From: Chlorella sorokiniana
Taxonomy: Eukaryota > Chlorophyta > Trebouxiophyceae > Chlorellales > Chlorellaceae
NCBI GenBank assembly: GCA_025917655.1
Contig: CP084613.1
Span: forward strand, 2,110,001-2,174,000
DNA length: 64,000 nucleotides
Direction of reading: 5' to 3'
Part shown: one piece after another, positions 19,793 through 33,004 of the stretch
How positions within the stretch are numbered: position 1 is the stretch's first letter
How the letters are laid out: each line of letters begins with the position of its first letter
Translations under genes and position numbers: made by a program
The notes under the pieces: generated by a model
The model's database searches: none
The model's input: only the letters and a program-made list of their open reading frames with translations
Told to the model about the DNA's origin: nothing

Positions 19793-20869
19793 GTCGTGAC
19801 CTTGGCAGAGGCGTCACACGGCTCGGAAGAGCTGGTTTCCGCTTTCTCGCCTTTCGAAGGCCTTAAAGTGTGCTTCGTAAAGCATACAAACTGAATGTAT
19901 CTCTAAGTGATGGATGCTGTTAGACTTCCACCACTCTCGGTGGCACGCTGGCGCACGCTGGCACCTCCCAAGCGGTGTCGATTTGCGCTTGGTACGTCGC
20001 TGCTCCCTGCATACCGGCCTTCATGATTGGCATCGCTTTCCCCTGCCTGTCCCCACGTTTGCCAAGGTTCGCCCTCGGTCTTCTTCGCTTGGCCAACAGA
20101 CCTGTGACGCTGGAATTTATGCACAGGCCTGGTGTTAATGCCGCGGGGGGACTCACGAGCCCGGTCCCTGCTGCAGCTCAGGCAGGATGCCCGTGTGCGT
20201 CATGGGTCGTCAGCGGGGAGGCCGCAAGCAAACTAGCGCTGGTAATGATCCTGGTAAGCATTTGCGCAACACAGAGAAGGGAATCATATCATTGACTGTT
20301 CAAATGTTTAAGCTTGCCTACTGTCCACGCAATGGCCACGGCAGTCTGGAGCGGCTTGGCTGGTGACAGCCCCCTGCTCATATTGCTTGTTGTGGCACTG
20401 ACAGCAAGAACGATGATGGTCGTTCAGGAGCAGCGTGACCATATTGTTGATGCTACACGCAAGATGTCGTGTTGGCAGGCTTGAATTTGCCAGGAGCGCA
20501 AAGGTGGACCAGGGATGATGCTTGTCAGAGGTGGAGGCATGCATCTCCTTCCTGGTTCCTGTCGGGTCCTTGCCCAGCTGCCTATATCCAATTCAGTTGT
20601 AGTCAATGTATGCCCAACTGTCCCTTCAACTCGCACGAGCAACCATGTCAATCTCATTTGATATGATGCACTTCACTGAGTTAGATTCTGAACCCCAAAA
20701 TGCTTGAAGCATGGCGGGGCACTGACACCACAATGCTGATCCTTCATTCTTGCCCTCCCAATTATCAACGTGTCTGCTGTTGGTTTGCTGAAATGCACAT
20801 GACAGTTTTACCAAGACAATCTTGGCGGTGACAGCAGGTGCTATGCGGGAGCGCGGCCAAACACCACGC
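19793..20869. other. Intergenic: PCCA upstream region and POLD1 3' region
   Basis: Both flanking genes run on the minus strand, so this 1.1-kb stretch holds the PCCA promoter and the POLD1 3' UTR. I see no convincing coding exon, RNA gene or repeat. Short open frames lack homologous-looking motifs. Confidence 0.6.
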
Positions 20870-23800
20870 CTACCACTCGTCAAAGCGCTCCAGGGTGGTT
20901 TGTGCCTCCCCCAGCTCCTTCTGTACCTTCATGCGCCGATAGAAGATAGGGCAATCGCGAGAGGCGCACAAGATGTCCTGATGCAGGCTGCCTTGGCAGC
21001 GCTGGCATTGCGTCCACAGCGCGCTGAACTGTGCCTCCAGGTCGTTCACCGCCAAAACTGCCCGCTGGTAGATCTCGCTCTCCTGTGGGGAGGGGTCAAA
21101 TACAGTGGATGATTGGAGGTGTCAGTGGATTTGGATAGATGGGAGTGGTGTGCGTATGTTGAGGGAGGGCACACTTGCTACCAGATCCTGGAGGAGGCTC
21201 TGTACGCAATGATCCGTCTCCACCCTGCACATGCGTGGGTGGGCTGCTGCTCCTTGCAGCGGCCCGCAACCGCCCACCTTGTCTCTGCAGTGCTTGCACA
21301 CCGTGTGCTCCTCCATGCCCAGCATTGCACGGCACCCAAGGCAGGTAAGCCGCTTCTGTGCAAACTTCATAATGCCGCCGGAGGCCGCAGAGGGCGTAGT
21401 TACCATAATAGAGCGCGTGTGCGAACCTGCAGGGCAGGTTAGTAAGTGGGTGAAAAGCTGGCACGGCGGCCAAAGCAGCCCAACCGCTGGGCATGCAGAG
21501 GCTGAGGGAGGCATGTCATGCTCTTGATGCGGCCCGGGACCTGCAACAACGCCCTAACAAACCGCCCACCCATGAGCAGCTCCTTTGGGTTTTTCATGAT
21601 GGGCTCAAAGAGCCGCATGAGCGGCTGCGCCAGGTGATGGTCCAAGTAGTGCTGGCAGTCGATGGGCAGGTTGTTTCGCAACGCGTATATTGGGTCCTCC
21701 GCCTTCTCATACGCTTTCGCCCCCTTGGCTGCCTTGATAATGACGTACGGCACGCGGTCCCCCACAGCAGGAGCAGTGGCCGGATCCCGCTTCTTCATCT
21801 TCTTGGCCAGCTCCACATGAGCCGCCTTGTTCTCGTACTCATCGGCGTCTTGGGTCAGGCCCTGCAGGGCAGGGCGGCAACAAATGGGAAAGTGTTGTGT
21901 CAGCCAGGGAAACTGCGGTCGCCAGTGCAGCCCGCAGCGGGCAAGATTCGCAGAAACTAGCGGCTTTCCAGAGGCGCCGCGGCTTTCCAGGCATTCAGCT
22001 GCCCAGCAACCCCTTCGCGTTTGCCCACCTTGCTGATGACCAGCAGGGAGAGGTCGAGCTTGTTCATGAGCAGGTCTGCAATGACGGCTTTTACATACTG
22101 GCAAGCCTCCCCTGGCGCCCGCTCCACCAGGATCTTTTCCAAGCACGTAGTCACTACATTGCGCACCTGCCCGAAGCAGTGGGACAGCCATGTGAGAGAC
22201 GTGGAACGTCCAATGCAGCACAGCGCTGACACATAGGCAGGCTGACAGCCGGTGTGGCAGCGCAGGAACAGGGAAAAGTTCACCAGCAGGCAGTTGTCTC
22301 GCCGAACGGTCTCGATGCCCTTGGTGTCGATTTTGTCCCACTTGTCTGGGTTGGTCCACAGCAGGCCCGCGTAACGCTTCTTACTGATCAGCAGGTAAGG
22401 GTTGTAGACCTGCGCACCCGGGAGGGGAGGGCGGGGGGTTGATTGAGGTGTGGGGCTGAGGGCACAGGGGTTTGGCAGCGGGCAGGCGGGGTGCAGGACG
22501 GGCAGCTGTGACAGCCTGGGGGGGGGGGGGGGCCCGCGGTGCGAGCACACTTGGAGCCGTCTTCCCAACTGCCTACCTACCTTTTCAAACTCAAGCTTGA
22601 TGGGCTTGATGAACGCCTTACTGACCTCCTCCGCCGCCTCTAGTCCTAGCTTCATGGCGGTGTCGGTGTCACTCACACCAAAGCACACCATGACCTGCGG
22701 CAGGGGGCTGGACGCTTAAGGCCTACTGGTGTGCGGGGTGCAGATGGAGTTGGTGAACAAGGCAGCAGCAACAGGGTGTTAACTCCCTACCGAGTCTGTG
22801 TCCCCATAGATGACGTCAGCATCGTGCGTGTAGCCGTTGGCACGGTTGTACCGCTCCATCACACGCCGCCTTTGTGTACATTCATGGCATTTAGAAGGGG
22901 CGAGGGTAGGGGTGGTGAAGACATGAGGGCAACTCAGCCAGCAGAGACAACTGATGGACGGTAACCATACAGACAAACACCTGCGCTAGTTCATAGAGCA
23001 AGTAGAGGCGCTGCGCAAAGTCCCAGCGCATGTGACGACCCGGCCGCCCGCGCCCCCGTCCCCACCAAAATACACACACACCTCGTCTCCATGATCATCT
23101 CGCGGCCAAAGGATGTGACTGATGAGGAAATCTCCAGGCAGGGCAGCGTGCCCACGGTAGCACCAGTAAAACCTATGGGCACGCACATGAAGGCCAGACA
23201 GTCGGCAAATCATTTGCGCCACGCAGCTTAGTGCAGATGAGTCTCAATACAGGGAGGGTAAGCAGGGCTGAGTGCTCACCATACACGCTATTGGCAGAAA
23301 CTTTAAGGGCCAGCTGGCGTCCGTTGTATACGGCCTTGAGGAAAGGGTCAGTGGCCTCACCCATGTCTCTCTTGGCACTGTAAAACAAAGAGAACTGGGG
23401 TCCGCTAGTGGGATTCGGTCGCCATGCATGCAATGGTGGGTGTGTGGGGCGGAAGGCGATCACACAGCGACAGCGGCAATCGCAAGGTCGTCAGCAGCAC
23501 AGCAAGTCGATAAACCCCACCGCTTGCGCGCCATCAGGAGCTCCTGCAAGATCTCCGGCAACACGCCAGTGGCCAGTGAAGGCTTTACAAATGTGTCGCC
23601 ATTTGGTGAGGTGGTCAGGTGCTCTGCGCGCAAGCGGAATAAGCGGCAGCGTGAGCTATTGCTGGGTAGTCAAATGGTGGCGCGCTCAGTGTGGCTTAAA
23701 GTAGGGAGCCTTGCATCCCGCCCTCACCCTTTGGAAAGGCCTGCTCCTGTCCCTTAGGCACCAGCGTGGTGTAGCAGAGGTTGTGTGCCATCATGATCGA

Positions 23801-26800
23801 TGGGTACAGCGAGGCAAAATCCAAGGTGGCCACAGGACGGTCGTAATACCCAGCCTTCGGCTCCAGCACAGTGGCGCCCTCATACGCCACGCCCTCGCCG
23901 GGGTCGCCTCCACGCTGCACGACAAGCGATGCGGGTTGCTGGGAGGCTTCTGGGATCTCGCTTGTTTAGCGTGCAGCGTGGATGTCTTTGCGTGCACCGG
24001 CATCCACAGACACACACATGCTGCCCATCCTCACCGCACCCACACACCCTCCTACTCGTCCTCCCCCACCCTGCCGGCAGCAAACCATCACACTCCTTGC
24101 CTTCATGTTTGGCACCACAAGGTTGCGGGTGCGCGACTTGCGTAGTATCTGTGAGAAGACCTTGATGGATTGGCCGCGCGAGAGAGGAGGAAGGACATGG
24201 GCACGCCTGTCACGCGCGCCATCTCGACGTAATTGTACATGTACATCAGCTTGTCCACCAAACGTTGAGGCAGGTATGCGTCCTGCACACACATGCACCT
24301 CACCCCCAGTTGTGAGGCGGATGGTGTGGAAGGGAGCGGAGGGGTGGCCCTCTCGGGGGAAGGTTGGATGCGCCCAGAGGACGGAAGTGGTGGGTAGCGG
24401 TGTGGAAATGGGGGCAGGAGGGGTGCACGAGCGCGATGGCGGGTGCAGGACAACGGGCGTGGCCGTGGGCAGGTGGACGGGCAGGGGCGGTGCACGGCAG
24501 GCGGCGGGAAGCGGCATTGAAGCCTGTGCAGAGGAGGCTCAGAGCTAAGAGCAGGAAGGCTCGGGCATGCATTTGGTTGCATGAGCCCTGAAATCACATC
24601 TTTCACTGTGAAATTTCGTAACAAAAAAACATCATTGCACGCAAAGCAATCAATCCACCACCTAATCAAACAGAACTGCGATCACCCCCACCTTGAGGCA
24701 GTAGATCGCCAGGCGCCTGCGTGTCTCCGCGTTGCCATCCTGCAGCTTACTGATGTCGCTGTGGTGCACATCCTCCTTTTGCTCCCCCAGAAAGTGAGCA
24801 GACACCGAGTTGAGGGAGTAGGAGGAGAGCTTGTGGTCGCGCTGGATGGCCTGCAGCAGGTCAAACTGCACACGACCCTCTATTGTGATTTCTTTGAAGT
24901 CGTGGGTGCCATACGCCTTGCTAGAAAAACGAGCATCCTTCATCTTGCACTTCCTGGGGAGCAGGGTGGAGGCAACCGATGTCTTGGTATCACGACCCAA
25001 ACCACACGCCACTCAAGGGTAGGGCGCAGCCAGTGACCGTCACACGCATTGGATACTACAGCACACCTGTTGCGAATGCGTCCCCACGTCCAAAATTGTG
25101 GGATGCTCAAGGTTTCTGCCCTGTTAAGCAAGTATGGCAGGTCGAAGTTGACCATGTTGTAGCCGATAATCACATCTGGGTCCGCTTCCAGCACCAGGTC
25201 ACGCCAGCGCAGCAGCAGCTCGCGCTCACCCTCAAACGACATCACCTCTGCGAGCAACATGCAGATGCGTCTGGGTGACTGATCGGCCACCTGGCGGAGA
25301 CACAATGCCTGTTGAAGCCGAGCTCAGGTAAAAATGCCTGGCGTGCCCCTAGCGCCCAGGCCCGCGCACCTGCCCCTGAGATGGGCGCGCACGACTTGAG
25401 GGTCATGATGTTGCGCACCGTGGGCTGCTTCTGACCAAACTCAGTGACAAGAGAGGCAATCTGGATGACCGGATCCTTGTCAGGCTCAGGAAAGTGGCCC
25501 TGCAAAGTCCCAAGGGGCAATCATGCCGAGGGGGAAGTGGGAGGCGAGGGGGGGAAGCATTGAGATTTGCGCACGGCATATCTGCATGTTAAGGGAAATT
25601 ACAGTGCATCAATGGTGCCATTGAAAAAGCCAAGGGCACATCTACCAACCCCAACCCTAGGCCAGCACAAGCTATTTAGTACCTGCCCACATCCCACCTT
25701 GCGTCCCTGGCATTCAATATCGACTGACAGGATGCGGAAGGGTGCCATTCGAGCCCACTCTCCCTCAGAGGGGTGGCTAACTAGCTTACTGTAGTGCAGG
25801 TGAACCTCCACCTGGCAATGGGTCTGGCAGCGCTGCAGCAAGGAAGCAGGGGCCAGGTCGAGGGCGTGGAGCGGCAGGACAGCAGGGGAGAGGCAGGTGC
25901 CAAATGGTGCCTACTGAGAGATACTTCGCCCCAAACTTCAGCCATGTGCTGGTGGTGGCAGGAAACAAGCTTGCATGCAAACCAATTCTCCTGGCGCAGG
26001 CTATCGCGTACCTGGTGCTGTGACACCGAGTATGCCCCCGCCGGCAGCTCCACCCAGTTTCCCCCAACCACCGAGCAATCGATCATAAAGCGAAGTGCAT
26101 ATGGCACATTGGACTCGTAGGTAGTGCTGCGGAAGTACTGGCCATTCAGCCACTTGAGGCTGATGCCTTGCTCAAACAAACCTGCAAGGCAAGAGATTTC
26201 AATGCCACCTCATGTAATGACGGCCAAAGCCAAGGCCTGCCTGCAGCCCCGCCTTGGTCACATCAATGGCCCTTGTTTGCATATTGAGAGCCTCATTCAT
26301 CCGCTGACAATGCAATACATACGCTCCACTCCCCCAAACACTCACTTCTGCAGGGAGCCACCAGGCTTGGGCCAGAAAGCACAATCTTGAGGAAGAGTTG
26401 CGCGGGCTGCGGCTGGTAGTACATCATTGTCTGCTTACGTACCAGCTCAACACGCAGGCACTGCCGAGGATTGCGGGTCTTATCCCGTGACGAAAGCTGA
26501 GCCTGCAAAAGGTGGCATGAAGGGTTGGGCCTGACGGTGGAGCATATGGTGCAACTGCGATATTTTCTACAGCTTGCTGAAATTGCTGTCATCTATACTG
26601 TGACTGAACGTTTATCAGTAACGCCAGCAGGGGCAGCAGCTGTTAGCTGCTGCCCGCTGTTCCGCATTACACGTGCAGTTTTTATGCAAATTTTGGGCCT
26701 TTCATGGCCCGTTTTCTGGCCTAGCTTTCCCATCTGACCCACCCTGCACTGTACTGATTCATAATGGTTGCACCCTCCTACCATGCAAGTCTACGTGGGG

Positions 26801-27735
26801 CACGACGTCGTGCCAAACCGCCCCTATCGAGCAGCAGCAGATAACAAATCACGGCACCGCCCAGCAGTCGCCCCATCCCCACATCCACAACTGCAATGCG
26901 CACATTGAGCTCCGCAGCTAGCGCCTGGCAGTCATCTGGCGAGAAAGAAGCCGAGGGCGCCTCCACGTAGAAGTAGGGCTCAAAGCCATGCACAAAGGCG
27001 GCCACCGAGTTGCCAGCCCCGTGACGCCATACATGCGTACCACGGGCACTTCTCGAAGATCGGTGGGGTAGTAGATGGGGTGGGGTGTGGATACCGTACA
27101 ATCAACTTCCAGCTGTTGAAACACTGCGTGTAGGCGTGCACAGAGGGGTGGGTTGAGGTGGGTTAGGCGGCAGCGCCACTCGCGACAGCAAGTGGACGGG
27201 TGAGAGAGCAGGGATAGAACGAGCGTGCAAAGACACCAGTTGCACGTGCAGGCTTGCCGCTGGCTGGGAGCAGCTGAAAATACGCGCTGCCGCAGTTGCC
27301 CTATCCACAGCTTAGAATCCAAGCGGCGCACCGAGGCTGTCTGTTGAAGAGTTGAGTAGAGGTGCAGGAGGGCGAGGCCAGTTCTTGCCTGCCTCGCCCA
27401 AGCTGCCCTCATCAACCTGCAAATTGTTGAAGCAAGCCTAGTGACTGACCATGACATTCGTGCTGGACCCGCTGATGGCCGGAGCCAACAAGCAACGAAC
27501 ACACACAGCGCAAGGCATCAGGCAAGATGCCGACGCGCAGGAACTAACGCATTCATTGCCTGCTGTCAAGCCCTCTCTTCACCTCCACATCTGGACTAAT
27601 ATCATCATCATCCTCAGGGGGCTCCAGATCAAAGTCCTCCTCCATGAAGTCATCATCCTCAGCCGAGGGCCGCTTGCGTGGCCAGCCACTCCCGCCGTCA
27701 GGCGCAGAGCGCTTACTGCCAGCAGCTGGATTCAT
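20870..27735 (-). CDS. POLD1: DNA polymerase delta catalytic subunit
   Basis: This is the catalytic subunit of the nuclear lagging-strand replicase (family B). Roughly 20 exons run from ATG 27735 ([15 protein letters not shown], acidic N-terminus) to the stop at 20870-20872. Proofreading exonuclease motifs are present: Exo [11 protein letters not shown] (about 25720), Exo [18 protein letters not shown] (about 25150), and Exo III split by an intron ([12 protein letters not shown]). Polymerase motif A is [14 protein letters not shown] (about 23800), motif B is [11 protein letters not shown] (about 23300) and motif C is YGDTDSV (about 22800). The C-terminus has both metal sites: CysA CLGCRAM…CKHC (about 21330) and the Fe-S CysB CQRCQGSL…CASRDC (about 20970), ending LERFDEW. 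The set is complete for a functional enzyme. Introns are roughly 70-400 bp; one holds a 15-G run. Confidence 0.96.
22518..22532 (+). repeat. 15-base G homopolymer in a POLD1 intron
   Basis: An uninterrupted run of 15 G lies in the intron between the LEFEKV and [13 protein letters not shown] exons. Such runs are prone to length errors in assemblies. It does not touch coding sequence. Confidence 0.9.
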
Positions 27736-28431
27736 GCGGCTCTGCTGCGCGTCCCTGCCTCAACGCGCGCTATGATTGAAAGGTGCGCACAGCTTGGTTT
27801 GAGCGTCTGCTGCGAGGGGTCTGATCGGCTTGTGTGGGTCTTCCCGCTATGTCACAGCCCTCGATGAATGTCAGGATTGCAAGATGGGGAAGGACTTTGC
27901 ACGCAAAACATTCGCCTTTTGAAACTTGCAATTTTGACACGTGGTGCCAGCGTCTTGCGCACCCTGGCTACGTCCGGCTTTCAGGGGTGAACTGGACACG
28001 ATCTCGGTTCTCGGGAGTCATTATGTGATTCCTTCACTGTTCTTCTTATCGCTGCGTCAGAAGAGTACAAACCGGAGTGTTTGCACTGTTGTACTGCTCA
28101 TACTCCCTGGAAACGATCTGATGGAAAGCTGGCCGAGCGGGCTTTAAACTTGCGCCCATACTGTTCAAAGAACACGACAGTTCGCAGTGAAATTGAACTT
28201 TGGTCCCTACCTTTTCCGTGGGCCTTTGACATAAGCACGGGTGTCGTCGACTCGTTTGCAACTCGTTGAGACACAGCTGCAGCGTTACCATTCGCTGAAC
28301 AGCTTTCGGGGCAGCCGAAGTCGTCAAGTCAGGGCCTTGCTCCGCCTCTGCACACCTGCGGACACCCTCATCTTCTGGATATTTCAATTAAAACCCGGTT
28401 CTGAGTGATCCTTATCACGACTTGCACCCTT
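27736..28431. promoter_or_regulatory. Divergent intergenic region between POLD1 and ETFA
   Basis: These 696 bp separate the start codons of two divergently transcribed genes and must hold both promoters. I see no clear TATA box, repeat or further gene in it. Confidence 0.55.
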
Positions 28432-30486
28432 ATGGCAGCCACTCTCGCCCGCTTGCCCGCCGCCAGAAGCCAGGCGGTTTGCTCGTTGGGCGCCCTTGTG
28501 ATTGAAGCCAGGCCACTTGGTCGGGCTGAGTCCAACATGATAAGCCTGGGACTGCGCTCGGTGCGTCTTTAGCGCAGTCTACCCATCAGGCTTTTTGCCC
28601 TGTCCGTGACTGCCTGTGCTAACGCTGCCCACCTATTTTAGCCATGCAGTTGTGCACACTGGTGCTGGCTGAACACAATGGCGGCAAACTGCAGCCCACT
28701 ACATTGCACACACTGGCTGCGGCCAGTCAGCTGGGGGCCCAATCACTGTCCTGGTGGCTGGGGACAGCGACAGCGCCACCTCAGTCGCCCAAGCCGTGTC
28801 TAGTATCGAGGGCGTGGCTGGCGTTCTTACAGCAGCACATCCCTGCCTCACACACAGCCTTGCAGAGCCCGTGGCGGGTCTGGTGCGGGCAGTTCAGCGC
28901 AAGTGAGCCTTCCCTCAACCAAGCAGCTTTAGGTCTGCCTCTGCCTCTTCTGACTCGCTTGGAAAGCCGCCTTGTGCCTCCTGCCTCTTCTCGCCTGCAG
29001 GCGGTCGTACACTCATGTTATGGCACCTTCCACAAGCTTTGGCCGTGATGTGCTGCCACGCGCTGCCGCCCTACTTGATTCGCAGGTGTGCAGATGGCCA
29101 GGGCTTGTAGTGGCCTTACAATCAGCACTGGCCTGCTCGTGAAAGCAACCAAGTATCTGTGCGATGTGTGCAGGCATTGGCTGACGTGACTGAGATCCGG
29201 GACGCTGACACCTTTGTGCGCCCCATATACGCCGGCAACGCATTGGCCACCGTGCAAGCGGCTGGGCAGGGCCCACGCATGCTGACGGTGCGCCCCACCG
29301 CCTTTCCTAAGGCCGTAGGCCAGAAGAGCAACGCTCCTGTGGAGGCTGTCAGCGAGGAGGAGCTGCAGGCAGCGCAGCAGGCTGCCGCCAAGTCGGAGTG
29401 GATTGAGGAGGATGTACGCAAGTCAGGTGCTTATGGCGGCTGCGGTGGCAGAGGGCATTCCCAACTGCTTTGTGTGGGTATTCATGATCATTGCGCAATG
29501 CCATGCATTCCGCTGCGCCTAGATTTGCGGCTCCAGCTGCTCCTTACCTTGCCTCGCCCATTTCAATCCCAGAACGTCCGGAGCTGGGCCAGGCACGTGT
29601 AGTCATCAGCGGCGGGCGTGCTCTGAAGAGCGCCGAAAACTTCAGGGCCCTCCTGGAGCCGCTTGCAGATAGGCTGGGGGCGGCGCTGGGGGCATCACGC
29701 GCTGCAGTGGACGCTGGTTACGCTCCCAATGACCTTCAGGCACGCGTTTTTTCGGCCAGGGCCGACACCCACACAGCTGCGGCATGCGCTGGTTTGCCTG
29801 CGCTTGCACCGGGACTGAAGAAAGGCGATCCGCCTGCCTGTTTTGCGTACCTTGCAGGTGGGTCAGACAGGCAAGGTAGTTGCGCCTGACCTATACATCG
29901 CAGGTGAGACGCGCAAGAGCGTGCGTGCATGCTGCAGCTGGCGTCAAAAAGGCACATGTCTCCAGTCTGCTTCCTGGTTACCCCTGCTCTGCCTTGGGCC
30001 TGCCTGCAGTCGGCATTAGCGGCGCTATCCAGCACGTGGCGGGCATGTCTTCCAGCAAGGCATGTCGGGAGGGGGATCATGCGCCGAGCGGGAGCAGGGT
30101 TGGGGGATTTCAGGCCATCTGCGGGTAAAGGGGGCGGGGTGCCAGAGCGGACGGGCCAGAAGCGGGGAGAAGAGGGGAGCAGGTAGAAACTTGAAATCCG
30201 GACACCCCAGAACCACCGCAAAACCTTCACCACAGTTCCCAAGCATCCCTCAAGCACCCTTTGCCATTCTGCAAGCCGCTATGGATCAAGCCACGTCCCT
30301 TAGTGGCGATTCGCATCAGCATCAGCATGCACATTGCGTACCCAACGCCCGCCCCACCCCCCGCCGCAGGTCATTGTGGCAATCAACTCGGACGCTGACG
30401 CCCCCATTTTTCAGATGGCCGACTACGGATTGGTGGGGGACCTGTTTGAACTGCTTCCCCAGCTGGATGCTGAGTTGGCCAAGTGA
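28432..30486 (+). CDS. ETFA: Electron transfer flavoprotein alpha subunit, mitochondrial
   Basis: ETF-alpha carries FAD electrons from mitochondrial acyl-CoA dehydrogenases, including those of branched-chain amino acid breakdown, to ETF:quinone oxidoreductase. Eight exons. Exon 1 (ATG 28432) encodes a basic, alanine-rich leader ([15 protein letters not shown]). Later blocks are [110 protein letters not shown] and [18 protein letters not shown], the last four being the FAD-binding domain. Near 28735 the frame switches by one base in a run of five G inside a conserved block (…AASQLG to [11 protein letters not shown]), probably an assembly indel. Two introns appear to use GC donors, after NDLQ and after SSSK. 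Confidence 0.95.
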
Positions 30487-30597
30487 TTAGGCAACGCTGC
30501 CAGTCCTTGTGCACGCAGCTACCCTGGCCTAGTCTTGTACCATGCAGCCCAAAAACCATGCGGCCCCTTAACACTCAGCCTATACCGGTGCACAATT

Positions 30598-30602
30598 TGT
30601 AA
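30598..30602 (+). terminator. TGTAA poly(A) signal candidate for ETFA
   Basis: TGTAA lies 111 nt after the ETFA stop codon, in the 147-bp gap to the convergent ALG6 gene. TGTAA is the usual chlorophyte poly(A) element. Confidence 0.55.
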
Positions 30603-30633
30603 GCCCTACTGCAATTTACAGTCAGGGCGAGCG

Positions 30634-32594
30634 TCACTGCTGCTTGACCTTGACCTCATTCGATCTGTACTCTTGGACCTGGAGAATGTATGTCCAAACC
30701 AAAAGTGCTACTACGTGCAGAAAGCTCCATGTGACAATGAGGGCGTCATGCAGGAAGGGCAGGTGCAAAGGGGCAGGCACGACGGCAGTGCCGGCCAGGA
30801 TGGCGGCACACCCCGCCACAGAGGCTTGATAAACACGCTTTCGCAAGGCCATGCACAGAGGCAGGCTCCTAGTGGTGGACTGTTGGGAGTTGGCAACCAG
30901 CGTCATGGTTGCTAGCTGGTTGGCGGCATGGCACACTGCAACAGCACTGATCGATGCCAGGCCAAGGCCATCTTTGATCAGGAGAGGCGCCATGCTAAAT
31001 GTGGCGATCAGGTTCACCCAGTTCAGCAGGGGCGTGTCCTCTAATCCCAACAGCATAGTCAAAGGTAGGAGAGGCAGCAAAATAGATTTCTCGTGCACCT
31101 GCAAGCAAGGAAGCGGCAGTGATGCCACAGCAGAGTGACCGCAGCAGAACCAGAATGAGCAAGCGGGTTGTAAAGACGTCCTGCTGTGCATGCACCTGCT
31201 CACCTGGTACGAGAACAGGAAGAAGGAGAATGCACAGTTGGCCAGGCACAGGAGGAGGCCACGAGGGCTGGGACGCCGCACCTGCATCGCCATTGCAGGT
31301 GCTGCTGCTGCCAGTGTTGCCATACTGCACAGGCGCACCAGCTGGCCCTGGCTGAGCAGGCGCGTCCACTTGATAGCACGGGATGAGACACACCAAAAGT
31401 TGGCCACATAATCTTCGTACAGGCCACGCTGGGTGGGGAACAGGCGATGCAATACGCCCAGCACAGCGTCCGACGATGTTAGCCATGGAGCCCACACGGC
31501 GCCGAATGTGGCCAGCACTGTGGCACCCAGCTTGGCGATGGCGCCCACCTGATGCATTGAGGGGGGGACTGGTCTTGGGTTCATTCCCACTGAAACACAG
31601 ACTTAAGCAGTAGTGTGACCGCCCACCTTGCTGGCAACGTCAGTCTGTTGCAGGCACTTGCCCAATAGATATGCAAAGAATGCTGGGGCATAATAGAGTC
31701 CCATTTGCTTGTGGTTCAGGGACAGGCTGAAAAGCATCGAGCACAGCACGTCGCGGCCGGCCACAGCGGCTGCTGCTGCGCCCGCTGCCAGGCCAAGCCC
31801 AATACAGTTGTACTGAAAGTGGCCGTGGTCAACAAGCACTGCTGCCGGGCTGAAGAGCAGGGCCACCAAGAGCCTGAGCCAGCGCTTGCTGTCAGCTCTG
31901 TTTGGTTGTCCCTGATTTTGAAACACAGTTGCCGCTGCCCAGGCACCGGGCAGCCCAAACAGCACATCCGCGGCCAGTACAGTGTTTCGCAAGAGTTGCT
32001 TGCTGGAGGGTGACTCATACCCCGCGAGGCAACAAGTTGCACTGCCTCTGGCTCAAACCGCTTCACGTACTGCCCGCACAGCCAGCTCTGCGGTTGGCAA
32101 ATGAGCCAGCCATTGCCGCGAGGTCAATGCAAGTTGGGAGCAAAGGTGAAGACGCTGGTTTTGCTGCCAGGCACCAACCTGGTAACCTGATACAGGTGGA
32201 TAATCCAGGCCCCACCATACCAGGTTATTGACTGTAGAGTTGCGGTACCTGGAAGGGGAAGTTGTTGTTCACCGAATGAGATGATTAGCTGGCTGCTTGC
32301 ACGCAATCTTACCATTCCGCTGCCGGCAAATTTACTGTGATCTCCATCCAGTGGCGCTGTGCTTCGTAATCACCAAATTGTGGCGGCATGCCCATCCCTG
32401 ATGGTGTGCGCAGCAGAGAGGGGTGGCACGCGGCGGCACACGCTTGCGGCAGGAAGGCTACCGAAGGCACGGCCACCTCACGCATGGCAGTTCTCGCGCA
32501 TGGCAGATCCACCTGAGTAACTGTGCAGCGACACAACGAACCGCAACAGCATGGCGGCCGCCAACCAGGCAACCACTGTGTGATGGTGCGCCAT
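30634..32594 (-). CDS. ALG6: ALG6: dolichyl-P-Glc:Man9GlcNAc2-PP-dolichol alpha-1,3-glucosyltransferase
   Basis: This multi-pass ER protein (GT57, GT-C fold) adds the first glucose to the lipid-linked N-glycan precursor. The ATG at 32594 starts a hydrophobic segment ([19 protein letters not shown]). The first lumenal loop has the catalytic-site signature [13 protein letters not shown] (about 32370) and [13 protein letters not shown] (about 32220). Family blocks follow: [14 protein letters not shown] (about 31820), [31 protein letters not shown] (about 31420), and across an intron [18 protein letters not shown] (about 31070). The last exon is mostly membrane segments and ends EVKVKQQ. These blocks fit ALG6 rather than ALG8. 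It converges with ETFA, and the 3' gap is short. Confidence 0.93.
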
Positions 32595-33004
32595 GTGGGT
32601 GCCTTTCGCAAGAGCGGAAGGTTGATTGTTCACGAGCGTTTAAGAAACAGCTTGAATCTGCTGTGTGCAACGGAAATACACCTCAACGGCACTACACTGG
32701 GCCCTCCGCTGTTCGACTGATGATGGGTTATAAGAAATGTTGCAACGCCCTACTTGAAGCCTGCTCAGTTGTTGTTGCTCTCAAGCTATACTGAAGAGTG
32801 GGTCAGTGCCCAAGTTGATAGGTGCTGCCAAGGGAGTGGGGGCGGTAGAAGCGCCACGTGTGGCAGAGGATGGTGGCCCACCTGCCATCGTGCTGCCTGC
32901 TTACGGAGGCTTGCTGCAATGCGCCCAGGGGGCCAGCCCCGATTCCTCGTGCCGTTGCTCGACCCAGCTGTCGCGATCAGGCTGCACCAATTCCACAAGT
33001 TCTG
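32595..33004. other. Intergenic: ALG6 upstream and ARGLU1 3' region
   Basis: These 410 bp lie between two minus-strand genes. No further gene or repeat is visible. Confidence 0.55.

Noticed and set aside
30634-32594. Assignment as ALG8 instead of ALG6
   Set aside because: The GDYEAQRHW loop followed by WWGLDYPP, and HGHFQYN with [12 protein letters not shown], are the ALG6 pattern.
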